DNA of 64,000 nucleotides from Aquarana catesbeiana (taxonomy: Eukaryota > Chordata > Amphibia > Anura > Ranidae). The notes beneath the pieces are model-generated. The model was not told the origin of the DNA. It made no database searches and worked only from the letters and a program-made list of their open reading frames with translations. Position numbers and translations under genes: made by a program. This document shows positions 11,337 to 21,028 of this stretch, one piece after another. The stretch lies in contig NC_133336.1 of assembly GCF_042186555.1 (NCBI RefSeq), positions 38,620,338 to 38,684,337 on the forward strand, given 5' to 3'. The stretch's first letter is position 1, and the number at the start of each line of letters is the position of its first letter.

Positions 11337-11763
11337 CAGATTAAATGACTTACAGAGACACCCATTCTAAGGCTTCAAAGAGAACTAAAAAGAATAATAA
11401 ACTGACGAGCGGGACAACCTTGTGGACCATACCTCTACCTTTCAACCCTTTTTCTTCTTTCTCTTTCCTTTTCTCCACCTTACGATTAAAGCTCATTATC
11501 AGAATTTATTTGACCTATATACACTTTACTTGTAAACAATATGTATAGTAGGTATAAATCATTTAAATACCTACAAAAGTAACTAAGGAAATGATATATA
11601 TCTTTAATTTAGGTTTACGTGAACCCAATGTTTAATATTTGAAATTTCATGATATTTACCTATATAAACCCTACTGTAAAACAATGAGCTTACTTTATAG
11701 ATCCTTGTAAACTAACTTTATGTATCTTTATAACATTGTATACTCAATAAACTTCTTTTGACA
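11337..11763 (+). other. 3' UTR of LINE element 1
   Basis: An A/T-rich tail after the ORF2 stop with AATAAA near 11747, ending directly before the 17-bp duplication. ORF 11345-11548 has no similarity I recognise. Confidence 0.75.
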
Positions 11764-11780
11764 AGAAAAATACAAAAGAC

Positions 11781-12280
11781 AAAACAGAAAAATGACATAC
11801 TTTACACAAATTTGGCTATTTATCAAAATAAAATGGGGGAAAAGTTGAGATAAACTTTTTACCATTAGGGTAGTGTGGTTGATCCTGTTGGTATGGAGTA
11901 CAGAGTGAGCAATCCATAATCGGGTTTCAAACACACTCCCGGATTAAACACATTAAATGTCAATTTTTCACTGGGAAGGCACTTCAGAAGACTAGAAGTG
12001 TCGTTCCAGGCTCCTTCATCCCAATCTGGTGGCTCGCACTGTAGCTACTGGTTGGGGATCGGTGTACAAATCCAGAAAAGAAGGAGGCATAGCGCTTCAT
12101 CCAGAAAGGAAGGGGGGAGGGCGAGCCTAGTGCTGCGTAATTGGTAGGCGTGCCAGCTGAGCCAGGGAAAGCCAGGCCTCTCAATGATGACCATGGCGGT
12201 GCGGGATCAAGAGGTGGCAAAGTGGGGGAAAAAAAGGGGGGGGGGCAAAGATCTGGTTTTCTTCTGATTATATTTAAGCT
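11781..12280. other. No gene or recognised repeat
   Basis: Non-coding on both strands as far as I can see. A G-run lies near 12226-12245. Confidence 0.45.
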
Positions 12281-12589
12281 TCAGGCTGGGTTCACACATA
12301 TGCATCTGCCGCTTGCACTCTGGAGTCCGGTGCGTTTCTGTTGACCGGTTCAGGTGCGATTCAGGTGCACATTTTTTAATGAATTCGCACCTGAACCGGA
12401 CCCAAAAACTCATAGGACCCTTTTGCAAACCACACAATGGCCGCCCTGCACATGTTCAAACTGGCTCAATTAAAAGCTGGTCACATGCACGTGTTATGTG
12501 AATTGGATGTGGTTACAAATGCATCCAATTTGCATATGCACTATATTACCAAAAGTATTGGGACGCCTGCCTTTACACACACATGAACT

Positions 12590-13110
12590 TTAATGACATC
12601 CCAGTCTTAGTCCGTAGGGTTCAGTATGGAGTTGGCCCACCCTTTGCAGCTATAACAGCTTCAACTCTTTTGGGAAGGCTGTCCACAAGGTTTAGGAGTG
12701 TGTCTATGGGAATGTTTCACCATTCTTCCAGAAGCTCATTTGTGAGGTAAGGCACTGATGTTGGACAAGAAGGCCTGGCTCACAGTCTCCGCTCTAATTC
12801 ATCCCAAAGGTGTTCTATCGGGTTGAGGTCAGAACTCTGTGCAGGCCAGTCGAGTTCCTCCACCCCAAACTCGCTCATCCGTGTCTTTTTGTGGACCTTG
12901 CTTTGTGCATTGGTATGCAATCATGTTGGAACAGGAAGGGGCCATCTCCAAACTGTTCCCACAAAGTTGGAAGCATGAAATTGTCCAAAATGTCTTGGTA
13001 TGCTGATGCTCTAGAAGTTCCCTTCACTGGAACTAAGGGGCCAAGTCCAATCCCTGAAAAACAACCCCACACCATAATCCCCCCTCCACCAATTAATTTG
13101 GACCAGTGCG
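12590..13110 (-). pseudogene. Tc1-like transposase, middle to C-terminal fragment
   Basis: On the minus strand it reads GGGGIMVWGCFSGIGLGPLV, then DILDNFMLPTLWEQFGDGPF and FLFQHDCIPMHKARS. This is the Tc1 DDE region with the second catalytic aspartate in QHD. Downstream DWPAQ and LDELERR-like pieces lie in other frames near 12780-12860. The N-terminal helix-turn-helix region is missing and frames are broken. It is part of the double-ended element, so not autonomous. Confidence 0.85.
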
Positions 13111-13378
13111 CAAAGCAAGGTCCATAAAGACATGCATGTTTGAACTTGACTGGCCTGCACAGAGTCCTGACCTTAACTGGATAGAACACCTTTGGGATGC
13201 ACTAGAGCGGAGACTGCAAGCCAGGCCTTCTCGTCCAACATCAGTGCCTGACCTCACAAATGCTTTTCTGGAAGAATGGTCAAACATTCCCATAGACACA
13301 CTCCTAAACCTTGTGGACAGCCTTCCCAGAAGAGTTGAAGCTGTTATAGCTGCAAAGGGTGGGCCAACTCAATATTGA
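13106..13378 (+). pseudogene. Tc1-like transposase C-terminal fragment
   Basis: This plus-strand frame holds ARSIKTCMF followed by LDWPAQSPDLNWIEHLWDAL, the region of the last acidic catalytic residue, and ends VEAVIAAKGGPTQY, a usual Tc1 C-terminus. It duplicates, in inverse orientation, the C-terminal part on the minus strand of the left arm. Confidence 0.88.
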
Positions 13379-13489
13379 ACCCTATGGACTAAGACTGGGA
13401 AGCCATTAAGTTCATGTGCGTGTAAAGGCAGGTGTCCCAATACTTTTGATAATATAGTGTATTTGAACCCAGCCTCAAAGGCAGTGGAA

Positions 13490-13728
13490 AAGGGTGTACA
13501 CATGCCACGGCCAAGATGCTTTCCACTGCTGTGCAGCAAAAATGATCCCCCAGTTGCACTCGGCGGGTAGTACTCAACCGCGACTCATTTATCTCAATGG
13601 GGGCCACGCCACAAATGTCAGTTTTTAGAAGGTAAGACTGGCATGGATGAGGCTATATAAGTCAAACGTCCTCCAAATAGCATCCACTGTGGATCGCTTC
13701 TTAGAGGCCACCACTAGTGTAAACGAGC
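13490..13728. repeat. Probable partial MITE with CCACTAGTGT...GAGCCC end
   Basis: The right end, CCACTAGTGTAAACGAGCCC followed by TAA, is shared with a repeat ending near 29928. The left end is not certain. Confidence 0.4.
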
Positions 13729-13731
13729 CCT

Positions 13732-14640
13732 AAAAAAGTTGAATAACAATGGGATTTGATCTCTAATGGCAAAACAATAGGTAGATGAGGGAATGTCACT
13801 AAACAAAAAGTGAAGTCAAGTGGGTTCAACCTAGGGAAGAGATTCACTGTCTTGCTTGTCAGCTTGATGACATTATATTATAAAGTCATCAGAAAAAAAT
13901 GACCTTGTTTTGTCCAATGAAGGAATACATCACATCGTAGGACACTGGTAAAGCTGTTGATCTGTTGATGTATTAATGTATCATCTGCGGGTCATCCAAA
14001 AGCGATAAATCATATTAGGCATACACTGGCGGAGTAATGTATTGCTTCTCAACTCAGGTTTGGCTGGCAGGAGCGACAATTTGGCACGAACGCTAAGAGA
14101 CCTTTTCCTGACAATACACAAGGGTTTTGTAATGCCTGCCTTGGAGAGTGATGAAAAATGGATCAGATCTTCTCCCCTAAGCATTTTAATATGTTATTAC
14201 CAGTGTGCTGTGTTTAATAAATTACAATGTAAACCCAATTCAACTTTTTTGCTGATCCGTTTTTTCGCACAAAGTCAGCAAAAAGTTATTAAATCCAAAA
14301 GAAGCCTATGCTAATTAAAGAGGATTCTAGCCAAAACACGAATTCAAGCAGGAAATATGTTTTTGGAATTTTTAGCTGCTTGTGACCGCTGTTCGTGGGC
14401 AAAGTATTGTTCCCCTAGTTTACAACTTTTAACAATTCCAGACTCTGTAACCTGACAACACCTTGTAAAACCTAAAGCTGAAATCCAGCCTTACCATCAG
14501 CTTTCCCAGTTGTAGAGGCTCCCCTCCCGTTTTGAGCTTGCTTATTCTGATTTGATTGGAAGCTTCTACATTAGAAGCTCCAGTAAGTATGATTGAACAC
14601 ATTTTATTTCTTGGCTAGAGGGCATCCAGCATCATCTAGT
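13732..14640. other. No gene or recognised repeat
   Basis: ORFs 13981-14184 (minus) and 14042-14314 (plus) overlap each other and show no family motif. I see nothing else. Confidence 0.45.
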
Positions 14641-14649
14641 CCAGGGGTT

Positions 14650-15822
14650 TCAAACACAATTTCATAGTGGGCCGCATTAGCAGGATGGTTGCCCTTAAAG
14701 GGCTGGTTGTATCTGGGGTGCGCTACGTACAGAGTGCAGAGTTCATGGGTGCGCTATGTACAGAGTGCAGAGTTTAGGGGTGCGCTATGTATAGAGTGCA
14801 TAGTTTAGGGGTGCGCTATGTATAGAGTGCAGAGTTCAGGGGTGCGCTATGTATAGAGTGCAGAGTTCAGAGGTGCGCTCTGTATAGAGTGCAGAGTTCA
14901 GGGGTGCGCTATGTATAGAGTGCAGAGTTCAGGGGTGCGCTATGTATAGAGTGCAGAGTTCAGGGGTGTGCTACGTATAGAGTGCAGAGTTCAGGGGTGT
15001 GCTATGTATAGAGTGCAGAGTTCAGAGGTGCGCTATGTGCAGAGTGCAGAGTTCAGGGGTGGGCTTTTTTACAGAGTGCAGGGTTCAAGAATGCTTTACG
15101 TACAGAGTGCAGAGTTCAGAGGTGCGCTATGTGCAGAGTGCAGAGTTCGGGGGTGGGCTTTGTATAGAGTGCAGGGTTTAGGGGTGCACTACGTACAGAG
15201 TGCAGGGTTCAAGAGTGCTTTACGTACAGAGTGCAGGGTTCAGAGGTGCGCTTTGTACAGAGTTCAGGAGTGCGCTCTTTACAGAGTACATGGTTCAAGA
15301 GTGCTTACGTACAGAGTGCAGGCTTTAAAGTGGTTATAAACCCCCATAGAAAAAAAAAAGACCTGAAAGACAAAGCCATTATGAGCTAGTATGCATAGCA
15401 TGCTAGCTCATTATGTAATACTCACCTGAGATTGAAGCCTCTGCTGCGGTGCCCATACACAGCAGCAGCCGGCGACATCGCTCTCGGAGTTACTTCTGGG
15501 TATCGTGGGCTCCGGCGCTGTGATTGGCCGGAGCCGCAATGACGTCACGGGAGCCGCCGGTAACAGCACATTCACTGAAGCAACAGCACGTACGTGCTGT
15601 TGCGTCAGTGCACATGCAGATACAGGGGATATCTCCTAAACCGTGCAGGTTTAGGAGATATCTGGGGTAGCTACAGGTAAGCCTTATTGTAGGCTTGCCT
15701 GTAGCAAAAAGTGGATTGTAAGGGTTTACAACTACTTTAAGAGTGCTTTACGTACAGAGTGCAGGGTTCAGAGGTGGGCTTTGTACAGAGTGCAGGGTTT
15801 AGGGGTGCACTACGTACAGAAT
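14650..15822 (+). repeat. 32-bp minisatellite next to a hAT-like end, interrupted at 15329-15736
   Basis: About 20 units of a 32-bp word of the form GTGCGCTATGTATAGAGTGC plus AGAGTTCAGGGG run at 14716-15324 and 15741-15822. Just upstream, CAGGGGTTTCAAACAC and GGGCCGCATTAGCAGGATGG look like a hAT-type MITE end, so the array probably grew inside such an element. ORFs 14968-15339 are readings of the repeat. Confidence 0.85.
15329..15736. mobile_element. TTAA-type MITE inside the minisatellite
   Basis: Ends AGTGGTTATAAACCC and GGGTTTACAACTACT are inverted repeats. TTAA flanks both sides (15325-15328 and 15737-15740). TTAA duplications are used by Kolobok/T2 and piggyBac. The AGTGGTTGTAAACC end recurs at 51269 and 53988. 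Non-coding, with internal palindromes such as GCAACAGCACGTACGTGCTG. Confidence 0.8.
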
Positions 15823-16269
15823 AGATAGGGAGTAGGGAAGAGGGAGTATTCACTGCACTTGGGTTCAAAAAGCAGCTGGCATAAATTGCTGGTAACAATA
15901 TGAACATAGAGGAATAGGTACTGTATATGCTGCGCTGGAAACTAATAAATATAAAAGTTTAAAAGTGCCCACGGACACTAGTAAAAAAGTCCGGTGAGAA
16001 GTAATATCCTCCACCGAGCATCAACATACTAGACCTCTTACCCCAAAGTATGGACCACTAGGTTCCAGACTCTGGTAGGTTACAGTCTCGTGGAAAACGT
16101 TGTTTTGAGGCTTCTGTTGGTTCAAAGAGGAGAAGTGGGGAAGGAGACCACCTCAAGGCTGTTAGCTTCCACATCCCATCGGCAGCGTCTGCATCGTATG
16201 GTGGGAGATTATCTCTCTGGTCTGTGTATCAGCTGTAAGCTGAAAAAGAAAATGAGTGCATACTCACAA

Positions 16270-16464
16270 AAGCCCAAGGCTAATAAGCACGAAAGACCAG
16301 AACCAATTTGCAAGGAAACCCTCATAGCGCAAGTAAAGTGTCAATACTCCTGGCGCCACCAAGACTTGACAGCTAATGCGTTTCCAGGGATGAACTCTCT
16401 TCATCAGAGAGGCTTCCCTGCCACTTGGGTTTGGTCTTTAGTGCTTATTAGCCTTGGGCTTTTG
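16270..16464. repeat. Imperfect inverted repeat
   Basis: CAAAAGCCCAAGGCTAATAA near 16267-16296 is matched in reverse by TTATTAGCCTTGGGCTTTTG near 16443-16464. The 16090-16494 ORF spans it and has no other support. Confidence 0.65.
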
Positions 16465-16749
16465 CAAGCTTGCACTAATTTTCTTTTTCTGTAATAAAGG
16501 TATACAGTGCATCCGGAAAGCATTCACAGCGCTTCACTTTTTCCACATTTTGTTTATGTTGCAGCCTTATTCCAAAATGGATTAAATTCATTATTTTCCT
16601 CAAAATTCTACAAACAATACTCCATAATGACAATGTGAAGGGATTTTGTTTGAAATCTTTGCAAATTTTATTAAAAATAAAAAGAACAACAAAATCTCAT
16701 GTACATAAGTATTTAGAGCCTATGCTCAATACTTTGTTTAAGTACTTTT

Positions 16750-17744
16750 GGCACTGATTACAGCCTCAAGTTTTTTTGGGTATGATGCTACAAGCTTGGC
16801 ACACCTATTTTTGGGCAGTTTTTCCCATTCTTCTTTGCAGGACCTCTCAAGCTCCATCGGGTTGAATTGGGAGGGATTGGTACATAGCCATTTTCAGGTT
16901 TCTCCAGAAATGTTCAATCGGGTTCAAGTCTGGGCTCTGGCTGGGCCAATCAAGGACATTCACAGAATTGTCCCGTAGCCATTCTTTTGTTATCTTGGCT
17001 GTGTACTTAGGGTTGTTGTCCTGTTGAAAGATAAACCTTTGCCCCAGTCTTAGGTCCAGAGTGCTCTGGAGCAGGTTTTCATCAAGGATGTCTCTGTACA
17101 TTGCTGTATTCATCTTTCCTTTGATCCTGACTAGTCTCCTAGTTCTTGCCGCTCAAAAACATCCCCACAGCATGATGTTGCCACCACCATGCTTCACTGT
17201 AGGGATGGTATTGGCCAGGTAATGAGCGGTGCCTGGTTTCCTACAGACATGACACTTCCCATTTATGCCAAACAGTTCAATCTTTGTTTCATCAAACAAG
17301 AGAATTTTGTTTCCCATGGTCTGAGAGTCATTCAGGTGCCTTTTGACAAACTCCAGGCAGGCTGTAATGTGCCTTTTATATTGAGGGGTTGCTTCTGTCT
17401 CACCACTCTAACATACAGGTCTGGTGGAGTGCTGCAGAGATGGTTGTTCTTCTGGAAGGTTCTCTTCTCTCCACAGAGAAACGCTGGGGCTCTGTCAGAG
17501 TGACCATTGTGTTCTTGGTCACCTCCCTGACTAAAGCCCTTCTCCCCTGATTGCTCAGTTTGGCCAGGCAGCCCGCTCTAGGAAGAGTCCTGGTGGTTCC
17601 AAACTTCTTCCATTTATGGATGGTGGAGGCCACTATGCTCATTGAGACCTTCAATGCTGCAGAAATTATTCTGTACCCTTCTTCAGCTCTTTGCCTCGAC
17701 ACAATCCTGTCTCGGAGGTCTACAGACAATTCCTTGGACTTCAT
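16750..17744 (-). pseudogene. Tc1-like transposase, decayed
   Basis: It starts MKSKELSVDLRDRIVSRQRA at 17744 with the paired-like helix-turn-helix region (SMSIVASTIHKWKKFGTTR), then a decayed middle (about 17114-17400) in shifted frames. The segment at 17113-16847 has FIFQQDNNPKYTAKITKEWL and LDWPSQSPDLNPIEHFW, the regions of the second and third catalytic acids. A stop follows near 16846, after which the usual C-terminus continues to about 16755. Cut-and-paste transposases of this family bind the terminal repeats and insert at TA. Several frameshifts and stops make this copy inactive. Confidence 0.92.
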
Positions 17745-17876
17745 GGCTTGGTTTGTGCTCTGACATGCACTGTTAACTGTGGGACCTTATAAAGACAGGT
17801 GTGTGCCTTTACAAATCATGTCAGATCTACTGTATTTAACACAGGTGGACGCCAATCAAGTTGTAGAAACATCTGA

Positions 17877-18329
17877 GGCTGGGTTCACACTTGTCTAACA
17901 AACGCTCCGACATTGGGAGCTCATGTCGCATCATGTGTAAAATTCAATGTTTCCCTATGGGAGCTGTCTTAGCTGGTCCGACACAAGTCGGTCCGACTTT
18001 GAAAATGCTCCCTGTACTACTTTGGTCCGACTTTGATCCTACTTCAGCCCATTGACTATCATTGAAGTAGGATCCTTGTCCTAACCATCCGACTTTGGCA
18101 TCCAACATTGTGTTATTTTCTGCCCCCTGCTGTAGCCCCTCCCATTGTGTGTTAGTTTTGATTGGTCAAAGGACAAGTGTACTATCTGAAAAGTTGGATC
18201 AAAGTAGTATCCTGTTCATGAAAGTTGGATGGATGTAGGACCAATGTAGGACCAAAGTAGGACTGATGTCGCAGAGCAAAATAGAATGAAAGTCGTACTA
18301 CTGTCGTGTAGTATAGTATGAACCCAGCC
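17877..18329 (+). mobile_element. Type A TNA element (cluster unit 1)
   Basis: A 453-bp non-coding unit. It has ends GGCTGGGTTCACAC and ATGAACCCAGCC, with dense repetition of TCCGACTTT, GTCGGAC and TAGGATC-like words on both sides of a centre holding ATTGGTCAAAGGACAAG. Such repeated subterminal words could be transposase binding sites. Confidence 0.85.
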
Positions 18330-19284
18330 TCAGGCTGGGTTCACACTGGTGCGACACGACAGCCGTCCTACTTTGGATCCGACTTTGCCCTGCGACATGA
18401 AGCCGGCATGTGTCCGACTTTCAATGAACGAGGATCCGACTTGGATCCCCGCCAATGCCGGCACTGTGTTTGGTATGAATCTTTAGGGGGGAACTCCGCG
18501 CCAAATTTTAAATAAAAAACCGGCATGGGTTCCCCCTCCAGAGGCATACCAGGCCCTTGGGTCTGGTATGGACCTTGAAGGGAACCCCCTACGCCGAAAA
18601 AGCGGCGTGGGGGGTCGCCCCCAATCCATACCAGACCCTTATCCGAGCACGCAGCCCGGCCGGACAGGAATGGGGGTGGGGACGAGCGAGCGCCCCCCCC
18701 CCCCCTCCTGAACCGTACCAGGCCGCATGCCCTCAACATGGGGGGTGGTGCCTTGGGGGAGGGGGGCGCGCTGCGGCCCCCCCACCCCAAAGCACCTTGT
18801 CCCCATGTCGATGAGGACAAGGGCCTCTTCCCGACAACCCTGGCCGTTGGTTGTCGGGGTCTGCGGGCGGGGGGCTTATCGGAATCCGGGAGCCCCCTTT
18901 AATAAGGGAGCCCCCAGATCCCGGCCCCCCACCCTATGTGAATGAGTATGGGGTACAGCGTACCCCTACCCATTCACCTAGGAAAAAAGTGTCAATTTAA
19001 AAAAAACACTACACAGATTTTTAAAGCATTTTATTAGACAGCTCCGGGGGTCTTCTTCCGACTTCGGGGGTCTCTCCGGTTCTTCTCCACGCTCTCCGGA
19101 TCTTCTGCCGGGCTCCTCCGCTCTCTTCTGCTCTTTTGCCGCTCTTTTGCTAAAGCGGAGGAGCCCGGTCTTCGGTCTTCAATCTTCTGCCTTCTGCCTT
19201 CTGCCTTCTGCCTTCTGCCCTCTTCTCCTGATGTTGACACGACGCTCTCTGGGGCTAGAATGCTCTCTGTGCGCTCTGCTCTGA

Positions 19285-19292
19285 CTTATATA
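19285..19292 (-). promoter_or_regulatory. Predicted TATA promoter, left arm of unit 2
   Basis: TATATAAG on the minus strand. Upstream toward the palindrome centre are a GC box (GGGGGCGGGG), an inverted repeat GTCACAGTCCC / GGGACTGTGAC and CGTCA/TGACG half-sites. Predicted transcription runs left to TTTATT (AATAAA reversed) at 19030-19035. Confidence 0.5.
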
Positions 19293-19452
19293 GGCGGTGA
19301 CCCCGCCCCCTTATGCCGTCACAGTCCCTGGGCATGCTGGGACTGTGACGTTTTAGGGGGCGTGGTCATCGGGTGATGACCACGCCCCCTAAAACGTCAC
19401 AGTCCCAGCATGCCCAGGGACTGTGACGGCATAAGGGGGCGGGGTCACCGCC

Positions 19453-19460
19453 TATATAAG
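19453..19460 (+). promoter_or_regulatory. Predicted TATA promoter, right arm of unit 2
   Basis: TATATAAG with the GC box GGGGGCGGGG a few bases upstream and mirror-image symmetry to 19285-19292. AATAAA follows at 19703-19708 with a downstream TGTGTAGTGTTTT tract, which suggests a short polyadenylated transcript. Confidence 0.5.
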
Positions 19461-19482
19461 TCAGAGCAGAGCGCACAGAGAG

Positions 19483-19725
19483 CATTCTAGCCCCAGAGAG
19501 CGTCGTGTCAACATCAGGAGAAGAGGGCAGAAGGCAGAAGGCAGAAGGCAGAAGATTGAAGACCGAAGACCGGGCTCCTCCGCTTTAGCAAAAGAGCGGC
19601 AAAAGAGCAGAAGAGAGCGGAGGAGCCCGGCAGAAGATCCGGAGAGCGTGGAGAAGAACCGGAGAGACCCCCGAAGTCGGAAGAAGACCCCCGGAGCTGT
19701 CTAATAAAATGCTTTAAAAATCTGT
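19483..19725 (+). ncRNA. Putative AUG-less transcript unit of the palindromic elements (right arm, unit 2)
   Basis: The roughly 240-nt segment from about 30 nt past the TATA box to just after AATAAA contains no ATG before the one overlapping the polyadenylation signal (ATGCTTTAA, a two-codon frame). It is purine rich, has GGCAGAA tandem heptamers, and a 15-bp perfect hairpin stem (CCGGGCTCCTCCGCT with AGCGGAGGAGCCCGG). The mirror copy lies on the minus strand of the left arm, and equivalents occur in units 5, 6 and 8. This is a prediction from sequence only. A captured first exon of a cellular gene is an alternative. Confidence 0.35.
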
Positions 19726-20507
19726 GTAGTGTTTTTTTTTAAATTGACACTTTTTTCCTAGGTGAATGGGTAGGGGTACGCTGTACCCCATACTCATTCA
19801 CATAGGGTGGGGGGCCGGGATCTGGGGGCTCCCTTATTAAAGGGGGCTCCCAGATTCCGATAAGCCCCCCGCCCGCAGACCCCGACAACCAACGGCCAGG
19901 GTTGTCGGGAAGAGGCCCTTGTCCTCATCGACATGGGGACAAGGTGCTTTGGGGTGGGGGGGCCGCAGCGCGCCCCCCTCCACCAAGGCACCACCCCCCA
20001 TGTTGAGGGCATGCGGCCTGGTACGGTTCAGGAGGGGGCGCTCGCTCGTCCCCACCCCCATTCCTGTCCGGCCGGGCTGCGTGCTCGGATAAGGGTCTGG
20101 TATGGATTGGGGGGACCCCCACGCCGCTTTTTCGGCGTAGGGGGTTCCCCTCAAGTTCCATACCAGACCCAAGGGCCTGGTATGCTCTTGGAGGGGGAAC
20201 CCATGCCGGATTTTTATCTAAAATTTGGCGCGGAGTTCCCCCTCAAGATCATCTGAGCACAAGTCGCGTGCCGAAGTCGGATCATGCGAGACGGCAATCC
20301 GACTTTGATCCGACTTCAATGATAGTCAATAGGCTGAAGTAGGATCAAAGTCGGACCAAAGTAGTACAGGGAGCATTTCTAAAGTCGGAACGACTTGTGT
20401 CGGACCAGTTAGGACGGCTCCCATAGGGAAACATTAAATTTCACACGTCATGCGATATGAGCTCCCAATGTCGGAGCGTTTGTCGGACCAATGTGAACCC
20501 AGCCTCA

Positions 20508-20547
20508 GGCTGGGTTCACACTATACTACACAACAGTAGTATGACTT
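20508..20547 (-). mobile_element. 40-bp end of a split type A element (cluster unit 3)
   Basis: It consists of GGCTGGGTTCACACTATACT and the next 20 bases of the type A right end, then TTA and the start of the next unit. The missing remainder appears to be unit 7 (25368-25788), which lacks exactly this end. Confidence 0.7.
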
Positions 20548-20550
20548 TTA

Positions 20551-21025
20551 GGCTGGGTTCACACTATACTACACGACAGTAGTACGACTTTCATCCTACT
20601 TTGCTCTGCGACATCAGTCCTACATTGGTCCTACATTGATCCTACATTGGTCCTACATCCATCCGACTTTCATGAACAGGATACTACTTTGATCCAACTT
20701 TTCAGATAGTACACTTGTCCTTTGACCAATCAAAACTAACACACAATGGGAGGGGCTACAGAAGGGGGCAGGAAATAATACAATGTCGGATGTCAAAGTC
20801 GGATGGTTAGGACAAGGATCCGACTTTGATCCTACTTCAGTGATAGTCAATGGGCTGATGTAGGATCAAAGTCGGACCAAAGTAGTACAGGGAGCATTTC
20901 TAAAGTCGGAACAACTTGTGTCGGACCAGTTAGGACGGCTCCCATAGGGAAACATTGAATTTCACACGGCATGCGACATTAGCTCCCAATGTCGGAGCGT
21001 TTGTCGGACCAGTGTGAACCCAGCC
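20551..21025 (-). mobile_element. Type A TNA element, reverse orientation (cluster unit 4)
   Basis: A 475-bp reverse copy of unit 1, with both ends complete. TTA lies on each side (20548-20550 and 21026-21028). Confidence 0.85.
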
Positions 21026-21028
21026 TTA

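Larger units (their letters stand above)
5367..11763 (+). mobile_element. Near-complete L1-clade LINE (element 1)
   Basis: A 17-bp direct repeat, AGAAAAATACAAAAGAC, lies at 5350-5366 and 11764-11780 and defines a 6.4-kb insertion. Order: a short GC-rich 5' UTR (starts GGAGGGGCAGGAGGCGGAGC), ORF1, a long inter-ORF spacer of about 950 bp, ORF2 and an A/T-rich 3' UTR with AATAAA near 11747. There is no long poly(A) tail before the downstream duplication. The perfect duplication suggests a fairly recent insertion, yet ORF2 carries two disabling changes. The L1 group rests on ORF1 architecture and the ORF2 endonuclease/RT motifs. Placement within the L1/Tx1 group needs a tree. Confidence 0.93.
12539..13459. 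mobile_element. Tc1-derived element with two 3' ends (copy 1)
   Basis: Both ends are CACTATATTACCAAAAGTAT-type inverted repeats. TA lies on the right (13460-13461) and TG, probably a mutated TA, on the left. The left arm encodes transposase middle and C-terminal sequence on the minus strand. The right arm encodes the C-terminal sequence again on the plus strand. The N-terminal DNA-binding half and the 5' end are absent. The same build occurs at 43530-44392. Confidence 0.88.
12284..13474. mobile_element. TNA-type element with GGCTGGGTTCACAC ends, host of a Tc1 insertion
   Basis: Left end GGCTGGGTTCACACATATGC, right end TTTGAACCCAGCC, flanked by TCA at 12281-12283 and 13475-13477. Only about 270 bp is the element itself (12284-12538 plus 13460-13474). 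The rest is a Tc1-derived insertion. Its ends match those of the large cluster at 17877-27833, so it belongs to the same end group. Confidence 0.8.
18333..20504. mobile_element. Type B palindromic TNA element (cluster unit 2)
   Basis: A 2,172-bp element. From about 18483 to 20250 it is an almost perfect palindrome with arms near 880 bp, centred on GGTCATC-GGGT-GATGACC (19364-19381). The outer 150-250 bp differ: the left begins GTGCGACACGACAGCC, while the right end is a type A end (GGAGCGTTTGTCGGACCA). Each arm carries a promoter-like block, a leader unit and AATAAA, pointing outward. All ORFs in it are mirror shadows. Confidence 0.88.

Noticed and set aside
14716..15324. CRISPR-like array
   Set aside because: The units are contiguous 32-bp tandem repeats without unique spacers, in a vertebrate-type genome.
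14968..15339. Plus-strand 123-residue cysteine-rich ORF
   Set aside because: It follows the 32-bp minisatellite unit and repeats every 32 residues as expected for three repeat units.
18368..18820. Long overlapping ORFs on both strands across the cluster (18.3-27.7 kb)
   Set aside because: They repeat in mirror image in every palindromic element, are low complexity (proline/glycine rich) and mostly lack ATG starts. They are shadows of GC-rich palindromic DNA.
19321..19330. p53 response element in the palindrome promoters (GGGCATGC)
   Set aside because: Only a single imperfect half-site is present within a larger inverted repeat. That is too weak to annotate.
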